A stretch of 64,000 nucleotides of DNA from Gp6-AA40 sp036802945 (GTDB taxonomy: Bacteria > Acidobacteriota > Vicinamibacteria > Vicinamibacterales > UBA2999): the NCBI GenBank assembly GCA_036802945.1, contig DAIRVG010000015.1, forward strand, positions 1 through 64,000. The letters run 5' to 3'. Positions 25,708 to 33,117 of this stretch are shown here, piece by piece. The number at the start of each line of letters is the position of its first letter. Position 1 is the stretch's first letter. The notes under the pieces are model-generated. The model was not told the DNA's origin. It saw only the letters and a program-made list of their open reading frames with translations, and ran no database searches. Made by a program: the position numbers and the translations under genes.

Positions 25708-26190
25708 TCACTGGCGGTCAAACACCACGGTGTTGTTGTATTTCCGCCCCAGCGCGTCAGTGCCCGTTGCAGTTTGCGTCCGCACTTTGCCATCCGCCGA
25801 AATCACGGAGTGCGTTGTTTGAACCACCTGACCATTTCTTTTTAGGGTGGCGTCCACAGTGTTCGCATTCGGTCGTCGCAGCACGATGGTGTCAGCGTCG
25901 GGACCGGTGTATTTGTAGTCTTTACCGTCATACATCGCGCTGAAGCTGATGGCGACGTTCTTTCCCGCCGCATCTACGCGGTCGAAGGTCGCTTTGATTC
26001 CTGAACCAGCTCCGCCGAAGGGCTCGTACACGCGAGTTTCGCTCTTGGGAGCCGGCCCGGGCTGGTATTTGGACTTGGTGAGATTCAGGCTCCACTTACC
26101 GACCAGGGGATCGTTCTGCGCGTGCAGCGCTGGTGCCATAGACAGGATGAGAGAGACCACGCCGACGGCGAACGCCAGTGATTTGCGCAT
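25708..26190 (-). CDS. Small secreted beta-rich protein, unknown function
   Basis: A 160-residue protein with a clear signal peptide (MRKSLAFAVGVVSLILSMAPALHAQ). The mature part starts DPLVGKWSLNLTKSKYQPG and continues with repeated short strands (FSAMYDGKDYKYTGPDAD, GQVVQTTHSVISADGK), resembling small lipocalin-like or beta-barrel secreted proteins common in Acidobacteria. No active site is visible. It is divergent from the ECF sigma gene; 137 bases separate the two starts and may hold control sequences for both. Confidence 0.7.
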   Translation of the reverse strand: MRKSLAFAVGVVSLILSMAPALHAQNDPLVGKWSLNLTKSKYQPGPAPKSETRVYEPFGGAGSGIKATFDRVDAAGKNVAISFSAMYDGKDYKYTGPDADTIVLRRPNANTVDATLKRNGQVVQTTHSVISADGKVRTQTATGTDALGRKYNNTVVFDRQ

Positions 26191-26327
26191 GGGTCCTCCT
26201 ATGGAAACAGTTGCCCTGTGTAAGGGTGCGCCGAAGTAGCCGAAGTATACGTCCCGGTGATCACCTCACGCTTGAACGCCGAACGCCGTGCAGTCAATTT
26301 CGTTTCGAGCGAATTCCAGCCGAACAG

Positions 26328-26933
26328 ATGGCGAACCCAACCGCGCTGAGGGTGAGGGGGTCTATTCAACGTGTGACGGACGACGAGCTGGTTGCCCTGG
26401 CGCGTCAAGGTGACCCCGACGCATTTGACCAGCTCGTAACGACGCACCAGGCGGCAGTTTATCGCGCGGCACTCGCGGCCTTGCGAGTGCGCGAGGACGC
26501 TGAGGATGTGACGCAGGACGCGTTTATTCGAGCATGGACGAACATCGGACGATTCCGCGGCGCAAGCTCCTTTCGGACATGGGTGCTGACGATCGCCTGG
26601 AATCGCGCGATGAGCCGGCGCCGGAGGGTCGCGAATTGGTTTCGACGACGAGTACCACTTCAAGACGTGGCAGAGCCGATTGCCGTGCTTCCGGGGCCAG
26701 ACGACCTCATGCAGTACGAGGACCTGTGTGCGCGCACACAGCGCGCGATTCAGGACTTGCCAATGAAGTTGCGCGATGTGCTGCTCTTGGCGCAAGCCGG
26801 TGACTACGGCTATGAAGAAATCAGCGCGATGCTGAACGTACCTGTCGGAACCATCAAGTGGCGAGTTTCGGAGGCGCGCAGGCAAGTCAGGGCGACGCTG
26901 CTCGACGGCATGAGGTCCCCCGATGCGAGATGA
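26328..26933 (+). CDS. ECF-type RNA polymerase sigma factor
   Basis: A 201-residue sigma factor. Region 2 is seen as DDELVALARQGDPDAFDQL, EDAEDVTQDAFIRAW and SFRTWVLTIAWNRA; region 4 as LPMKLRDVLLLAQAGDYGYEEI and VPVGTIKWRVSEARRQVR. The Met at 26328 fits the usual family length; further upstream sequence lacks similarity. Its 3' end overlaps the next gene by 11 bases, which strongly suggests that the next product is its anti-sigma factor. Target promoters cannot be deduced from this window. Confidence 0.92.
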   Translation: MANPTALRVRGSIQRVTDDELVALARQGDPDAFDQLVTTHQAAVYRAALAALRVREDAEDVTQDAFIRAWTNIGRFRGASSFRTWVLTIAWNRAMSRRRRVANWFRRRVPLQDVAEPIAVLPGPDDLMQYEDLCARTQRAIQDLPMKLRDVLLLAQAGDYGYEEISAMLNVPVGTIKWRVSEARRQVRATLLDGMRSPDAR

Positions 26934-27411
26934 GCGCTCGCCTCTCGCTGACGCTATCGACAACGCAATTGACAATGTCGCGCGGTCGATGACCGCTGGT
27001 GTCCCGTCCACCGCAGTGCAACGTGAGGTACGTTCACGTATCCGAACGGGCGCGCCTGCGACGTACTGGCGACAACGTTCTTTCGCCCTTGTTGGCCTCC
27101 TTGCGGTGTTCGCCGTCTGGTTGTGGCCACATGAGCAGACCGTTGCGCCGTCGTCTGAATCACGGGACGTCACAATGGCAGCGTCCGCGCCGACACCGCC
27201 ACGGCTTGCTCTTCGTGAAGACACGCCCGTGCGAACCCTTCCAGCCGCTCAGCCGATCGCCTCACGTCCTGTCTTGCTGGCGGACGCTTCGATCATCGAT
27301 CCCGTCGTGATCGAGCCGCTCCCCATCACCATGTTGGTCATCGAGAATTCTGTCGTCCCGCTACTCGAAATCGAGCCTGTGCAAATCGATCCGTTGGACC
27401 AACTCGAATGA
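26923..27411 (+). CDS. Putative single-pass membrane anti-sigma factor
   Basis: A 162-residue protein with a cytoplasmic N-terminal half, one transmembrane segment around residues 52-68 (SFALVGLLAVFAVWLWP) and a Pro-rich outer part. It overlaps the sigma gene by 11 bases, the usual arrangement of a sigma/anti-sigma pair. No HxxxCxxC zinc motif of ZAS-type anti-sigma factors is present, so the assignment rests on context and topology. The following gene starts 10 bases after it. Confidence 0.6.
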   Translation: MRDERSPLADAIDNAIDNVARSMTAGVPSTAVQREVRSRIRTGAPATYWRQRSFALVGLLAVFAVWLWPHEQTVAPSSESRDVTMAASAPTPPRLALREDTPVRTLPAAQPIASRPVLLADASIIDPVVIEPLPITMLVIENSVVPLLEIEPVQIDPLDQLE

Positions 27412-27421
27412 AGGAGTTCAG

Positions 27422-27970
27422 ATGAAAACGCTGCTCGTTGGATCGGTCTTCATAGTGGCCATGGCGACATCGACACTGGCGCAACAGCGCCCCACGCCGA
27501 CGCCTCCTCTAATGCCGCAGCCGCCGCAGGCACAGCCACAGCCTCCGGCACCGCCCGCGCCGTTGCCGGGCGCCGATCAGCCAAATGTCCGCTTCGATAT
27601 CGCCATCAGCGACGAAGTCGCAGGAACGGCGCCCGTACGAAAAGCGGTCATGGTTCTTGTTCAGGCAGGCGGATCCGGGTCGTTGCGTGCGCAGGGAGAG
27701 GTCGTTGGTGGAAGTCGCTTTGCGCGTGCCCTGAATGTGGACATCCGCCTCGCGCCTTACGCTCAAACAGAAGGCGGGAGGATGCGCGGACGCGTTGCGG
27801 TGGAGTATCAACCCGCTCCGTCCGCGGGCGTAGACAACTCCGGGCCTGGCATCCGCGCGCAGGTCGACGCGCAGTTCGTGGACGGCAAGAAGCTCGTTCT
27901 GTGGCAAGCGGCCGACCCCGTCTCGGATCGCCGCACGACGGTAGAAGTGACTGCGACGCTCTTGAAATGA
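27422..27970 (+). CDS. Secreted protein with proline-rich N-terminus, unknown function
   Basis: A 182-residue protein with a signal peptide (MKTLLVGSVFIVAMATSTLAQ) followed by a Pro/Gln-rich linker (about residues 22-50) and a beta-rich domain (RFDIAISDEVAGTAPVRKAV, FARALNVDIRLAPYAQ, RMRGRVAVEYQP). It is third in an operon with the sigma and anti-sigma genes, so it may be an output or a sensor of that system. Similar three-gene sets occur in Acidobacteria, as I recall. No catalytic motif is seen. Confidence 0.7.
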   Translation: MKTLLVGSVFIVAMATSTLAQQRPTPTPPLMPQPPQAQPQPPAPPAPLPGADQPNVRFDIAISDEVAGTAPVRKAVMVLVQAGGSGSLRAQGEVVGGSRFARALNVDIRLAPYAQTEGGRMRGRVAVEYQPAPSAGVDNSGPGIRAQVDAQFVDGKKLVLWQAADPVSDRRTTVEVTATLLK

Positions 27971-27975
27971 AATGA

Positions 27976-29334
27976 GTGCAGCGGCAGCTGCTCTCCGTTG
28001 ACGCAATGGACCGAGGCGTGGAATCCTCTGCCCGCATGCACGACGAGATCGGCAATGAACTGCGCCGCAGCGCACGCAATGTCATCACGGACCTCCGCGA
28101 GCTGGCGAGGCTCACCTCCACTCCACACGGGGCGCAGCGTGTGGCATGGGGACCGGTGTGGAGAAAGGCGCGCGGGTGGCTGCAGGACAAGCTGTCGCCA
28201 CTGGGGCTCACGTCGGTGCCAGATGCTGCGGGAAACAACTGGGTGACACTTCCAGGTGAATCGAGCAGGACAGTCATCATCGGCGGGCACCTGGACTCCG
28301 TGCCGAACGGCGGCTGGCTGGATGGCACGCTTGGCGTGCTGGTCGCATTGGAAGCGCTCCGCCGATACGCACACGGCTCGCAGCCGCCCGTGACGCTGCG
28401 GCTGGTCGATTGGGCCGACGAGGAAGGAGCGCGTTTCGGGCGCAGCCTGCTGGGCTCATCGGCCGCCGCCGGCCGCCTCAACGTCGCCGAGATACGAGAG
28501 CTGCGCGACGCCGAAGGCATCCGGCTGGAGGATGCGTTGCGCGATCACGGCGTGATGCTCGACACGATGGTGAACGCCCGGCAGGAACTCGATCGCATTG
28601 ATGCAAAGGCGTACCTCGAGATGCATATCGAGCAAGGGCCGGTGCTCGAATCAATGAATCGGTCCGCTGGAGTCGTCCTCGGAACGTTCGGTCTCGAGCG
28701 GAACATGGTGCGGTTCGTCGGCCAGGCGGCGCATTCCGGGTCGACGCCGATTGCAATGCGACGGGACGCGTTCCTCGCCGCTGCGGCAACGGCGCTCGAA
28801 TGCCGTGAAATCGCCAGGCGCCATTCCAGTCCCACCGCCGGCGTCGTGTGCACCGTTGGCGTGGTCAAGGTCGAACCCGGAATCGTCACCGCGGTACCTG
28901 GCGTCGCGGAGATATCGATCGATCAGCGCGCGCTCGATCCCAATGTCCTCGCGGCAATGCATCGCGAGGCACGCGAGGCGTCGCAGCGGTTTGCACAGGA
29001 GAACGGCGTGTCGGTCGAGTGGAGACCGTTGTTTCGGATCGAGCCGCGTCCCTTTGATCCGCATCTGCTCGCTCTCTGTGAACAGTCGGTCCGTGAGGTC
29101 ACCGGAGATGCACCGAAGCTTCCGTCCGGGCCGCTGCACGATGCCGCAGAGATGGTGCCGCACATGCCGGTCGTCATGATGTTTGCCTATTCCGCCAGGG
29201 GGCTTTCGCACTGCAAGGAAGAGGACACGCCTGAAGAGCATCTCGAGAAGGCGATCAGCGCCTTTCTGCTGCTGGTCGACAAGACCGTAGCGAGTGTCGC
29301 GAGTGGGCGGACCGATTCGAGGGCACCACACTAG
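27976..29334 (+). CDS. M20-family Zn-dependent amidohydrolase (N-carbamoyl-L-amino acid hydrolase / allantoate amidohydrolase type)
   Basis: This protein of about 452 residues belongs to the HyuC/AllC/AmaB group, which cleaves N-carbamoyl amino acids, beta-ureidopropionate or allantoate. Metal ligands appear in GGHLDSVPNGGWLDGTLGV, DWADEEGARFGRSLLGS and LEMHIEQGPVLE; the dimerisation-domain motif AHSGSTPIAMRRDA and a final GLSHCKEE histidine are also present. Exact substrate cannot be told by eye. The GTG at 27976 is uncertain; ATG codons at 28006 and 28036 are possible starts. It follows the secreted-protein gene by five bases but is functionally unrelated to the sigma operon. Confidence 0.85.
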   Translation: MQRQLLSVDAMDRGVESSARMHDEIGNELRRSARNVITDLRELARLTSTPHGAQRVAWGPVWRKARGWLQDKLSPLGLTSVPDAAGNNWVTLPGESSRTVIIGGHLDSVPNGGWLDGTLGVLVALEALRRYAHGSQPPVTLRLVDWADEEGARFGRSLLGSSAAAGRLNVAEIRELRDAEGIRLEDALRDHGVMLDTMVNARQELDRIDAKAYLEMHIEQGPVLESMNRSAGVVLGTFGLERNMVRFVGQAAHSGSTPIAMRRDAFLAAAATALECREIARRHSSPTAGVVCTVGVVKVEPGIVTAVPGVAEISIDQRALDPNVLAAMHREAREASQRFAQENGVSVEWRPLFRIEPRPFDPHLLALCEQSVREVTGDAPKLPSGPLHDAAEMVPHMPVVMMFAYSARGLSHCKEEDTPEEHLEKAISAFLLLVDKTVASVASGRTDSRAPH

Positions 29335-29391
29335 TTATCGCCTCTCGTGAAGTGCCACGTGGCGGATGCCGGCGCGATGAAACGGCAACGG

Positions 29392-29413
29392 CACAAGGGC
29401 GATCGGCCTTGTG
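29392..29413. terminator. Short hairpin after the M20 gene
   Basis: CACAAGG / CCTTGTG forms a 7-bp stem with an 8-base loop, 58 bases after the M20 stop codon. No T-run follows, so termination is only possible. The rest of 29335-29632 shows no gene. Confidence 0.35.
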
Positions 29414-29632
29414 TTCACGACCGGCCGACTGCGAGCGACGTGATCATCGTCAGGGGATAAAACGCGGCGGAAGGGCCGAGCGCCCGACATACCCGCGTCC
29501 GCTCACCTTTTAGATGCAGAATGGGCAGGAAACTGCGCTACGAGCGTCGCGCGTGAGCCGACGCCGTGTTGACGTATCATGCCGCCAACATGGAAAAGCC
29601 GCCGCGGGGCGGCGTTGCTGGGGAGCAGAACA

Positions 29633-31537
29633 ATGCCGGGATTTGCCTCAAGACTGACCCTGGGTGTGGCTATCGCGGCGGCCTTCGCTGCGGCCGTGCG
29701 GGCTCAGGACGCGACGTCCGCCGCAACCGGCTGGCCGAGCGTCAACTACGATCAGAGCGCCAACCGCTACAGCCCGCTCGATCAGATCACGGCGGAAAAC
29801 GTCAGCACGCTTCAGCAGGTCTGGAGCTTTCATCTCAAGCCCGCCGGCTATACCGACCGCCTGCGGGAAGACGAAGCCATTCCCCTCGTGATCGGCAACA
29901 CGATGTATCTCGGGTCGCCGTATGGCGCCGTCCACGCGCTGGACGCAACGACGGGCGCGGAGAAGTGGAGATTCCAGCTTCCGAACAGTGCCCTGCCGTC
30001 CAAGCGCGGTGTCGCGTATTGGCCGGGCGGCGGTGGCGTCCCTCCATCGATCATTTTCGGAACCAACTCAGGCGGGCTCTACTCCATCAAGGCGTCGGAC
30101 GGCACGCTCAATGCCGGGTTTGGTGAGAATGGCATCGTCAATCTGAAGACGCCGGAGGTGATGCAGACCGGGATGAATGTCCCCTACTCGCTGCTGACAG
30201 CTCCGACCATCTACAAGGATCTCATCATCACCGGCGCGGGCACCGGCGAAGGGCCTGGCGGCTCAAATGGCGGGACAGGACCTGCGGGTGATACGCGCGC
30301 CTGGGACGCGAAGACCGGCAAGCTTGTGTGGACATTCCATACCGTGCCGCGTCCGGGGGAGTTCGGCTACGACACCTGGCGCGAGGGCAGCGCCGAGAAC
30401 CGGTCTGGTGTCAATGTCTGGGGTTACATGTCGGTCGATGCGCAGCGCGGCATTCTGTACATGCCGCTCGGCGCTCCAAACAACGACCGCGTCGGCACCG
30501 ACCGACCTGGCAACAATCTGTTCTCGTCGTCGGTCGTCGCGGTGGATGCAAACACCGGCAAATATCTCTGGCACTTCCAGCTCGTGCACCACGACATCTG
30601 GGACTATGACACCCAGTCGGCGCCGCTTCTTGTCGACCTGAACCGGAATGGGACAACGGTTCCCGCCGTCATCGTCGTCAACAAGACCGGCTTGCTGTTC
30701 ACGCTCAATCGCGTCACAGGCAAACCGATCTTCGACATCGAGGAGCGGCCGGTGCCGAAAAGCGACGTACCCCGCGAGCAGACGTCTCCGACGCAGCCGT
30801 TCCCGGTGAAGCCGGAGCCGCTTACGCAGATGACGGTCTCTCGCAACAACCTGTACAAGGGCGAGCCGCAGCATCAGTCGTACTGCGAACACATGGTTGA
30901 CGACAACAACATGAAGCTCGGCGGGCCCTTCATGCCGATCGCCAACAACCAGTACAGCATTTCCCCGCCGGGGCCGGCCGGCGGCATCAACTTCTGGGGT
31001 GCCTCCTACGATCCCAAGCTGCATCTGTTCATTTCGAACACCACCAACCTGTTCCAGCCGATGCGCCTGATCCTGCGGCCAGACGGCAGTTGGCTCAATT
31101 CCGGACCGCTCGCCGGCCTCCGCCGCTTCGGCGATGCCGAGAGGAAGCTGCCATGCGGGCCGACGCCGTGGGGGGAACTCGTCGCGGTCAATATGGACAC
31201 CGGCGATATCGCCTATCGCAAGACGCTTGGCGTCTCCGACATGCTTCCACCCGGGATGCAGGACACGGGGCGTCCGAGCTCCGGCGGCGTCATACTGACG
31301 GCCAGCGGCCTCACGTTCGTTGGCGGCACGGACGATTTCAGATTCCGCGCCTTCGCGACGGCGACCGGCGAGAAGCTGTGGGAGATCAAGCTGCCGTCCT
31401 CGGTCGAGACGACGCCGATCACGTACAGGGGCGCCGATGGACGTCAGTTCGTCACCGTTGTGAGCACCGGAGGCGGGCTCACCGGGTCGGAGGTCACCAA
31501 CGACGAAATTATTGCGTTCGCGTTGCCGAAGAAGTGA
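29633..31537 (+). CDS. PQQ-dependent dehydrogenase (quinoprotein glucose/alcohol dehydrogenase family)
   Basis: A 634-residue periplasmic quinoprotein with a signal peptide (MPGFASRLTLGVAIAAAFAAAVRAQ). It shows the eight-bladed propeller signatures: WPSVNYDQSANRYSPLDQI, LGSPYGAVHALDATTG, LYMPLGAPNNDRVGTDRPG, WHFQLVHHDIWDYD and a late GGTDDFRFRAFATATGEKLW. This matches the membrane glucose dehydrogenase-like branch more than methanol dehydrogenase, but no N-terminal membrane domain is present. The substrate is unknown. GGGGAG lies eight bases upstream of the chosen ATG; a more upstream Met at 29579 is less likely. Confidence 0.87.
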   Translation: MPGFASRLTLGVAIAAAFAAAVRAQDATSAATGWPSVNYDQSANRYSPLDQITAENVSTLQQVWSFHLKPAGYTDRLREDEAIPLVIGNTMYLGSPYGAVHALDATTGAEKWRFQLPNSALPSKRGVAYWPGGGGVPPSIIFGTNSGGLYSIKASDGTLNAGFGENGIVNLKTPEVMQTGMNVPYSLLTAPTIYKDLIITGAGTGEGPGGSNGGTGPAGDTRAWDAKTGKLVWTFHTVPRPGEFGYDTWREGSAENRSGVNVWGYMSVDAQRGILYMPLGAPNNDRVGTDRPGNNLFSSSVVAVDANTGKYLWHFQLVHHDIWDYDTQSAPLLVDLNRNGTTVPAVIVVNKTGLLFTLNRVTGKPIFDIEERPVPKSDVPREQTSPTQPFPVKPEPLTQMTVSRNNLYKGEPQHQSYCEHMVDDNNMKLGGPFMPIANNQYSISPPGPAGGINFWGASYDPKLHLFISNTTNLFQPMRLILRPDGSWLNSGPLAGLRRFGDAERKLPCGPTPWGELVAVNMDTGDIAYRKTLGVSDMLPPGMQDTGRPSSGGVILTASGLTFVGGTDDFRFRAFATATGEKLWEIKLPSSVETTPITYRGADGRQFVTVVSTGGGLTGSEVTNDEIIAFALPKK

Positions 31538-31634
31538 TGTCAGGGTATAAGGGTGCGCGTGCGACGCCGAGGCTTCGCGATTACCCCTAAGCCTTGAGCC
31601 CCGAGCCCGGTGGATATTCCGCTGCCGTAATTGC

Positions 31635-31656
31635 GGCGGGTCTAACAAGACCCGCC
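31635..31656. repeat. Perfect palindrome GGCGGGTCT / AGACCCGCC
   Basis: A 9-bp stem with a 4-base loop (AACA) lies between the PQQ dehydrogenase and the VOC gene, 18 bases before the VOC start. It resembles a dispersed intergenic element and could also act as a terminator or shape the VOC leader. Confidence 0.8.
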
Positions 31657-31673
31657 CTACGAGGGAGGCATCT

Positions 31674-32519
31674 GTGAAGACAAAGGTATTCGTAGCGCTA
31701 CTACTCGCTTCCACGCTGACCGCAGCCAACGCGGCCGCGCAGCTGGCCCCGGTCAACCAGGCCGGCGTGACCATGGGTCACTGGCACATCGCCTCGAAGG
31801 ATGTGGAGGCGAACAAGAAACTCTTTCTCGGCATGGGCGGCAAGTTGTACATGCCCGGCGGACAGCCGCTGATCGCGTTCCCGGGTCTCTATATCAGCCT
31901 GGTCCTCGGAACCGAGAAGGGCGAGGGCGGCACCGTTGGATCGGTGGTGAACCACGTCGGCTTCATCGTCGACAACGTTCAGCAGCGCGTCGCGCAGTGG
32001 AAAGCGGCGGGCGTGACGGTGCTTCCGGGGGGCATGCTTCCGGACGGCAAAACCCGGCGGCTGGACCAGGCTTACGTCGAGACGCCTGACGGCGTACGCA
32101 TGGAAATTCTGGAAGACAAGACGCAGACGGTACCGATTCGCAACGAACATATTCACCTCGCGGTGCCGGCAGCCGAGATTCCGAAAGCGCAGGCGTGGTA
32201 TGCCAAGACGTTCGGCGGGCAGGCAGCCACTCGCAACAACGCGCCGGTCGTGAACCTTCCGGGAGTCCAGATCCGGTTCAACGCGGCCGACACGAAGCAG
32301 GCGCCGACGCGCGGCCGCGTGCTCGATCACTTCGGGTTCGACACGAATGACCACCCCGCGTTCGTGAAGAAGCTCGAGGCGGAAGGCATCAAGCTCGACC
32401 AACCGGTTGGCAAGGGCGCCACTGGCAACACGATCACCTACATCACGGATCCCTGGGGTACGCGCATCGAGATCGTCCAGCGCCTGCCGCTCGGGCCGCA
32501 GGTGCAACAAACGAACTAG
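31674..32519 (+). CDS. Exported VOC (glyoxalase/dioxygenase-fold) protein with two modules
   Basis: A 281-residue protein starting at GTG, with GGGAGG nine bases upstream, and a signal peptide (KVFVALLLASTLTAANAAAQ). Two VOC modules follow: residues about 32-150 (MGHWHIASKDVEANKKLF, VVNHVGFIVDNV, DGVRMEI) and 155-275 (HIHLAVPAAEIPKAQAWY, LDHFGFDTND, DPWGTRIEIVQ). The His and Glu positions expected for a metal site are present. It precedes the cytochrome c gene by 55 bases. Export is unusual for VOC enzymes, but such proteins are common in Vicinamibacteria. Substrate unknown. Confidence 0.8.
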   Translation: MKTKVFVALLLASTLTAANAAAQLAPVNQAGVTMGHWHIASKDVEANKKLFLGMGGKLYMPGGQPLIAFPGLYISLVLGTEKGEGGTVGSVVNHVGFIVDNVQQRVAQWKAAGVTVLPGGMLPDGKTRRLDQAYVETPDGVRMEILEDKTQTVPIRNEHIHLAVPAAEIPKAQAWYAKTFGGQAATRNNAPVVNLPGVQIRFNAADTKQAPTRGRVLDHFGFDTNDHPAFVKKLEAEGIKLDQPVGKGATGNTITYITDPWGTRIEIVQRLPLGPQVQQTN

Positions 32520-32574
32520 TGGAGCGTTATCCCATCACCATCTGTTGATACGACCCACTAGGAGGGTCTGGCGC

Positions 32575-33117
32575 ATGCTACTGCTCACTCGCGGCGCCGC
32601 CGTTCTCGCGTGCGTCACGCTCTGGACGGCATCCCTGTCGCTGCAGGCGCAGGGAGCCGCGGGGACATCACCGATGCCCGAGGGACCCGGACGGTCCCTC
32701 GTGAGCACGCAGTGCGTCAATTGCCACGCGCTCGACGTCGCGCTGAGCAAGCGGGCGACGATGGAGGAGTGGAGCGGCATCGTGAAGGCGATGATCGAGC
32801 GCGGCGCGCCAATCACCAGCGCGGACGCCGCGTCTATCGCTACGTATCTTGGCCAGAATTACGGACCGGGCGCGCCGGCCGCTGTTCCGCCCGCGCGGGC
32901 CGGACAGGTATCGTCGCTGCCGGATTTCCCGGGCAGGGACGTCCTGACGAGGAAGTGCATGCAGTGCCACCAGATGAGCATGTGGACCGCGCTGCGTCAG
33001 GATCGCAAGGCGTGGGACAGCGTGATGTACCGGATGGTCGGGCGCGGGGCGCTGTGGACCGAGGATGAAATCAGCGCAATGGCCGGCTACCTCGCCCGCG
33101 TAAGGGGGCCGCAATGA
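32575..33117 (+). CDS. Exported diheme cytochrome c
   Basis: A 180-residue protein with signal peptide (MLLLTRGAAVLACVTLWTASLSLQAQ) and two heme c motifs, CVNCH (about residue 45) and CMQCH (about residue 126), each in a small helical domain. AGGAGGG lies upstream of the ATG. Its stop codon overlaps the start of the Tat-exported ThDP enzyme gene in an ATGA arrangement, so the two are made together. It probably accepts electrons from that enzyme or from a substrate that the enzyme releases. Confidence 0.85.
   Translation: MLLLTRGAAVLACVTLWTASLSLQAQGAAGTSPMPEGPGRSLVSTQCVNCHALDVALSKRATMEEWSGIVKAMIERGAPITSADAASIATYLGQNYGPGAPAAVPPARAGQVSSLPDFPGRDVLTRKCMQCHQMSMWTALRQDRKAWDSVMYRMVGRGALWTEDEISAMAGYLARVRGPQ

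Noticed and set aside
30263..31774. A 503-codon minus-strand open frame opposite the PQQ dehydrogenase
   Set aside because: The opposite strand encodes a full quinoprotein with all blade motifs; the minus product has no recognisable feature.
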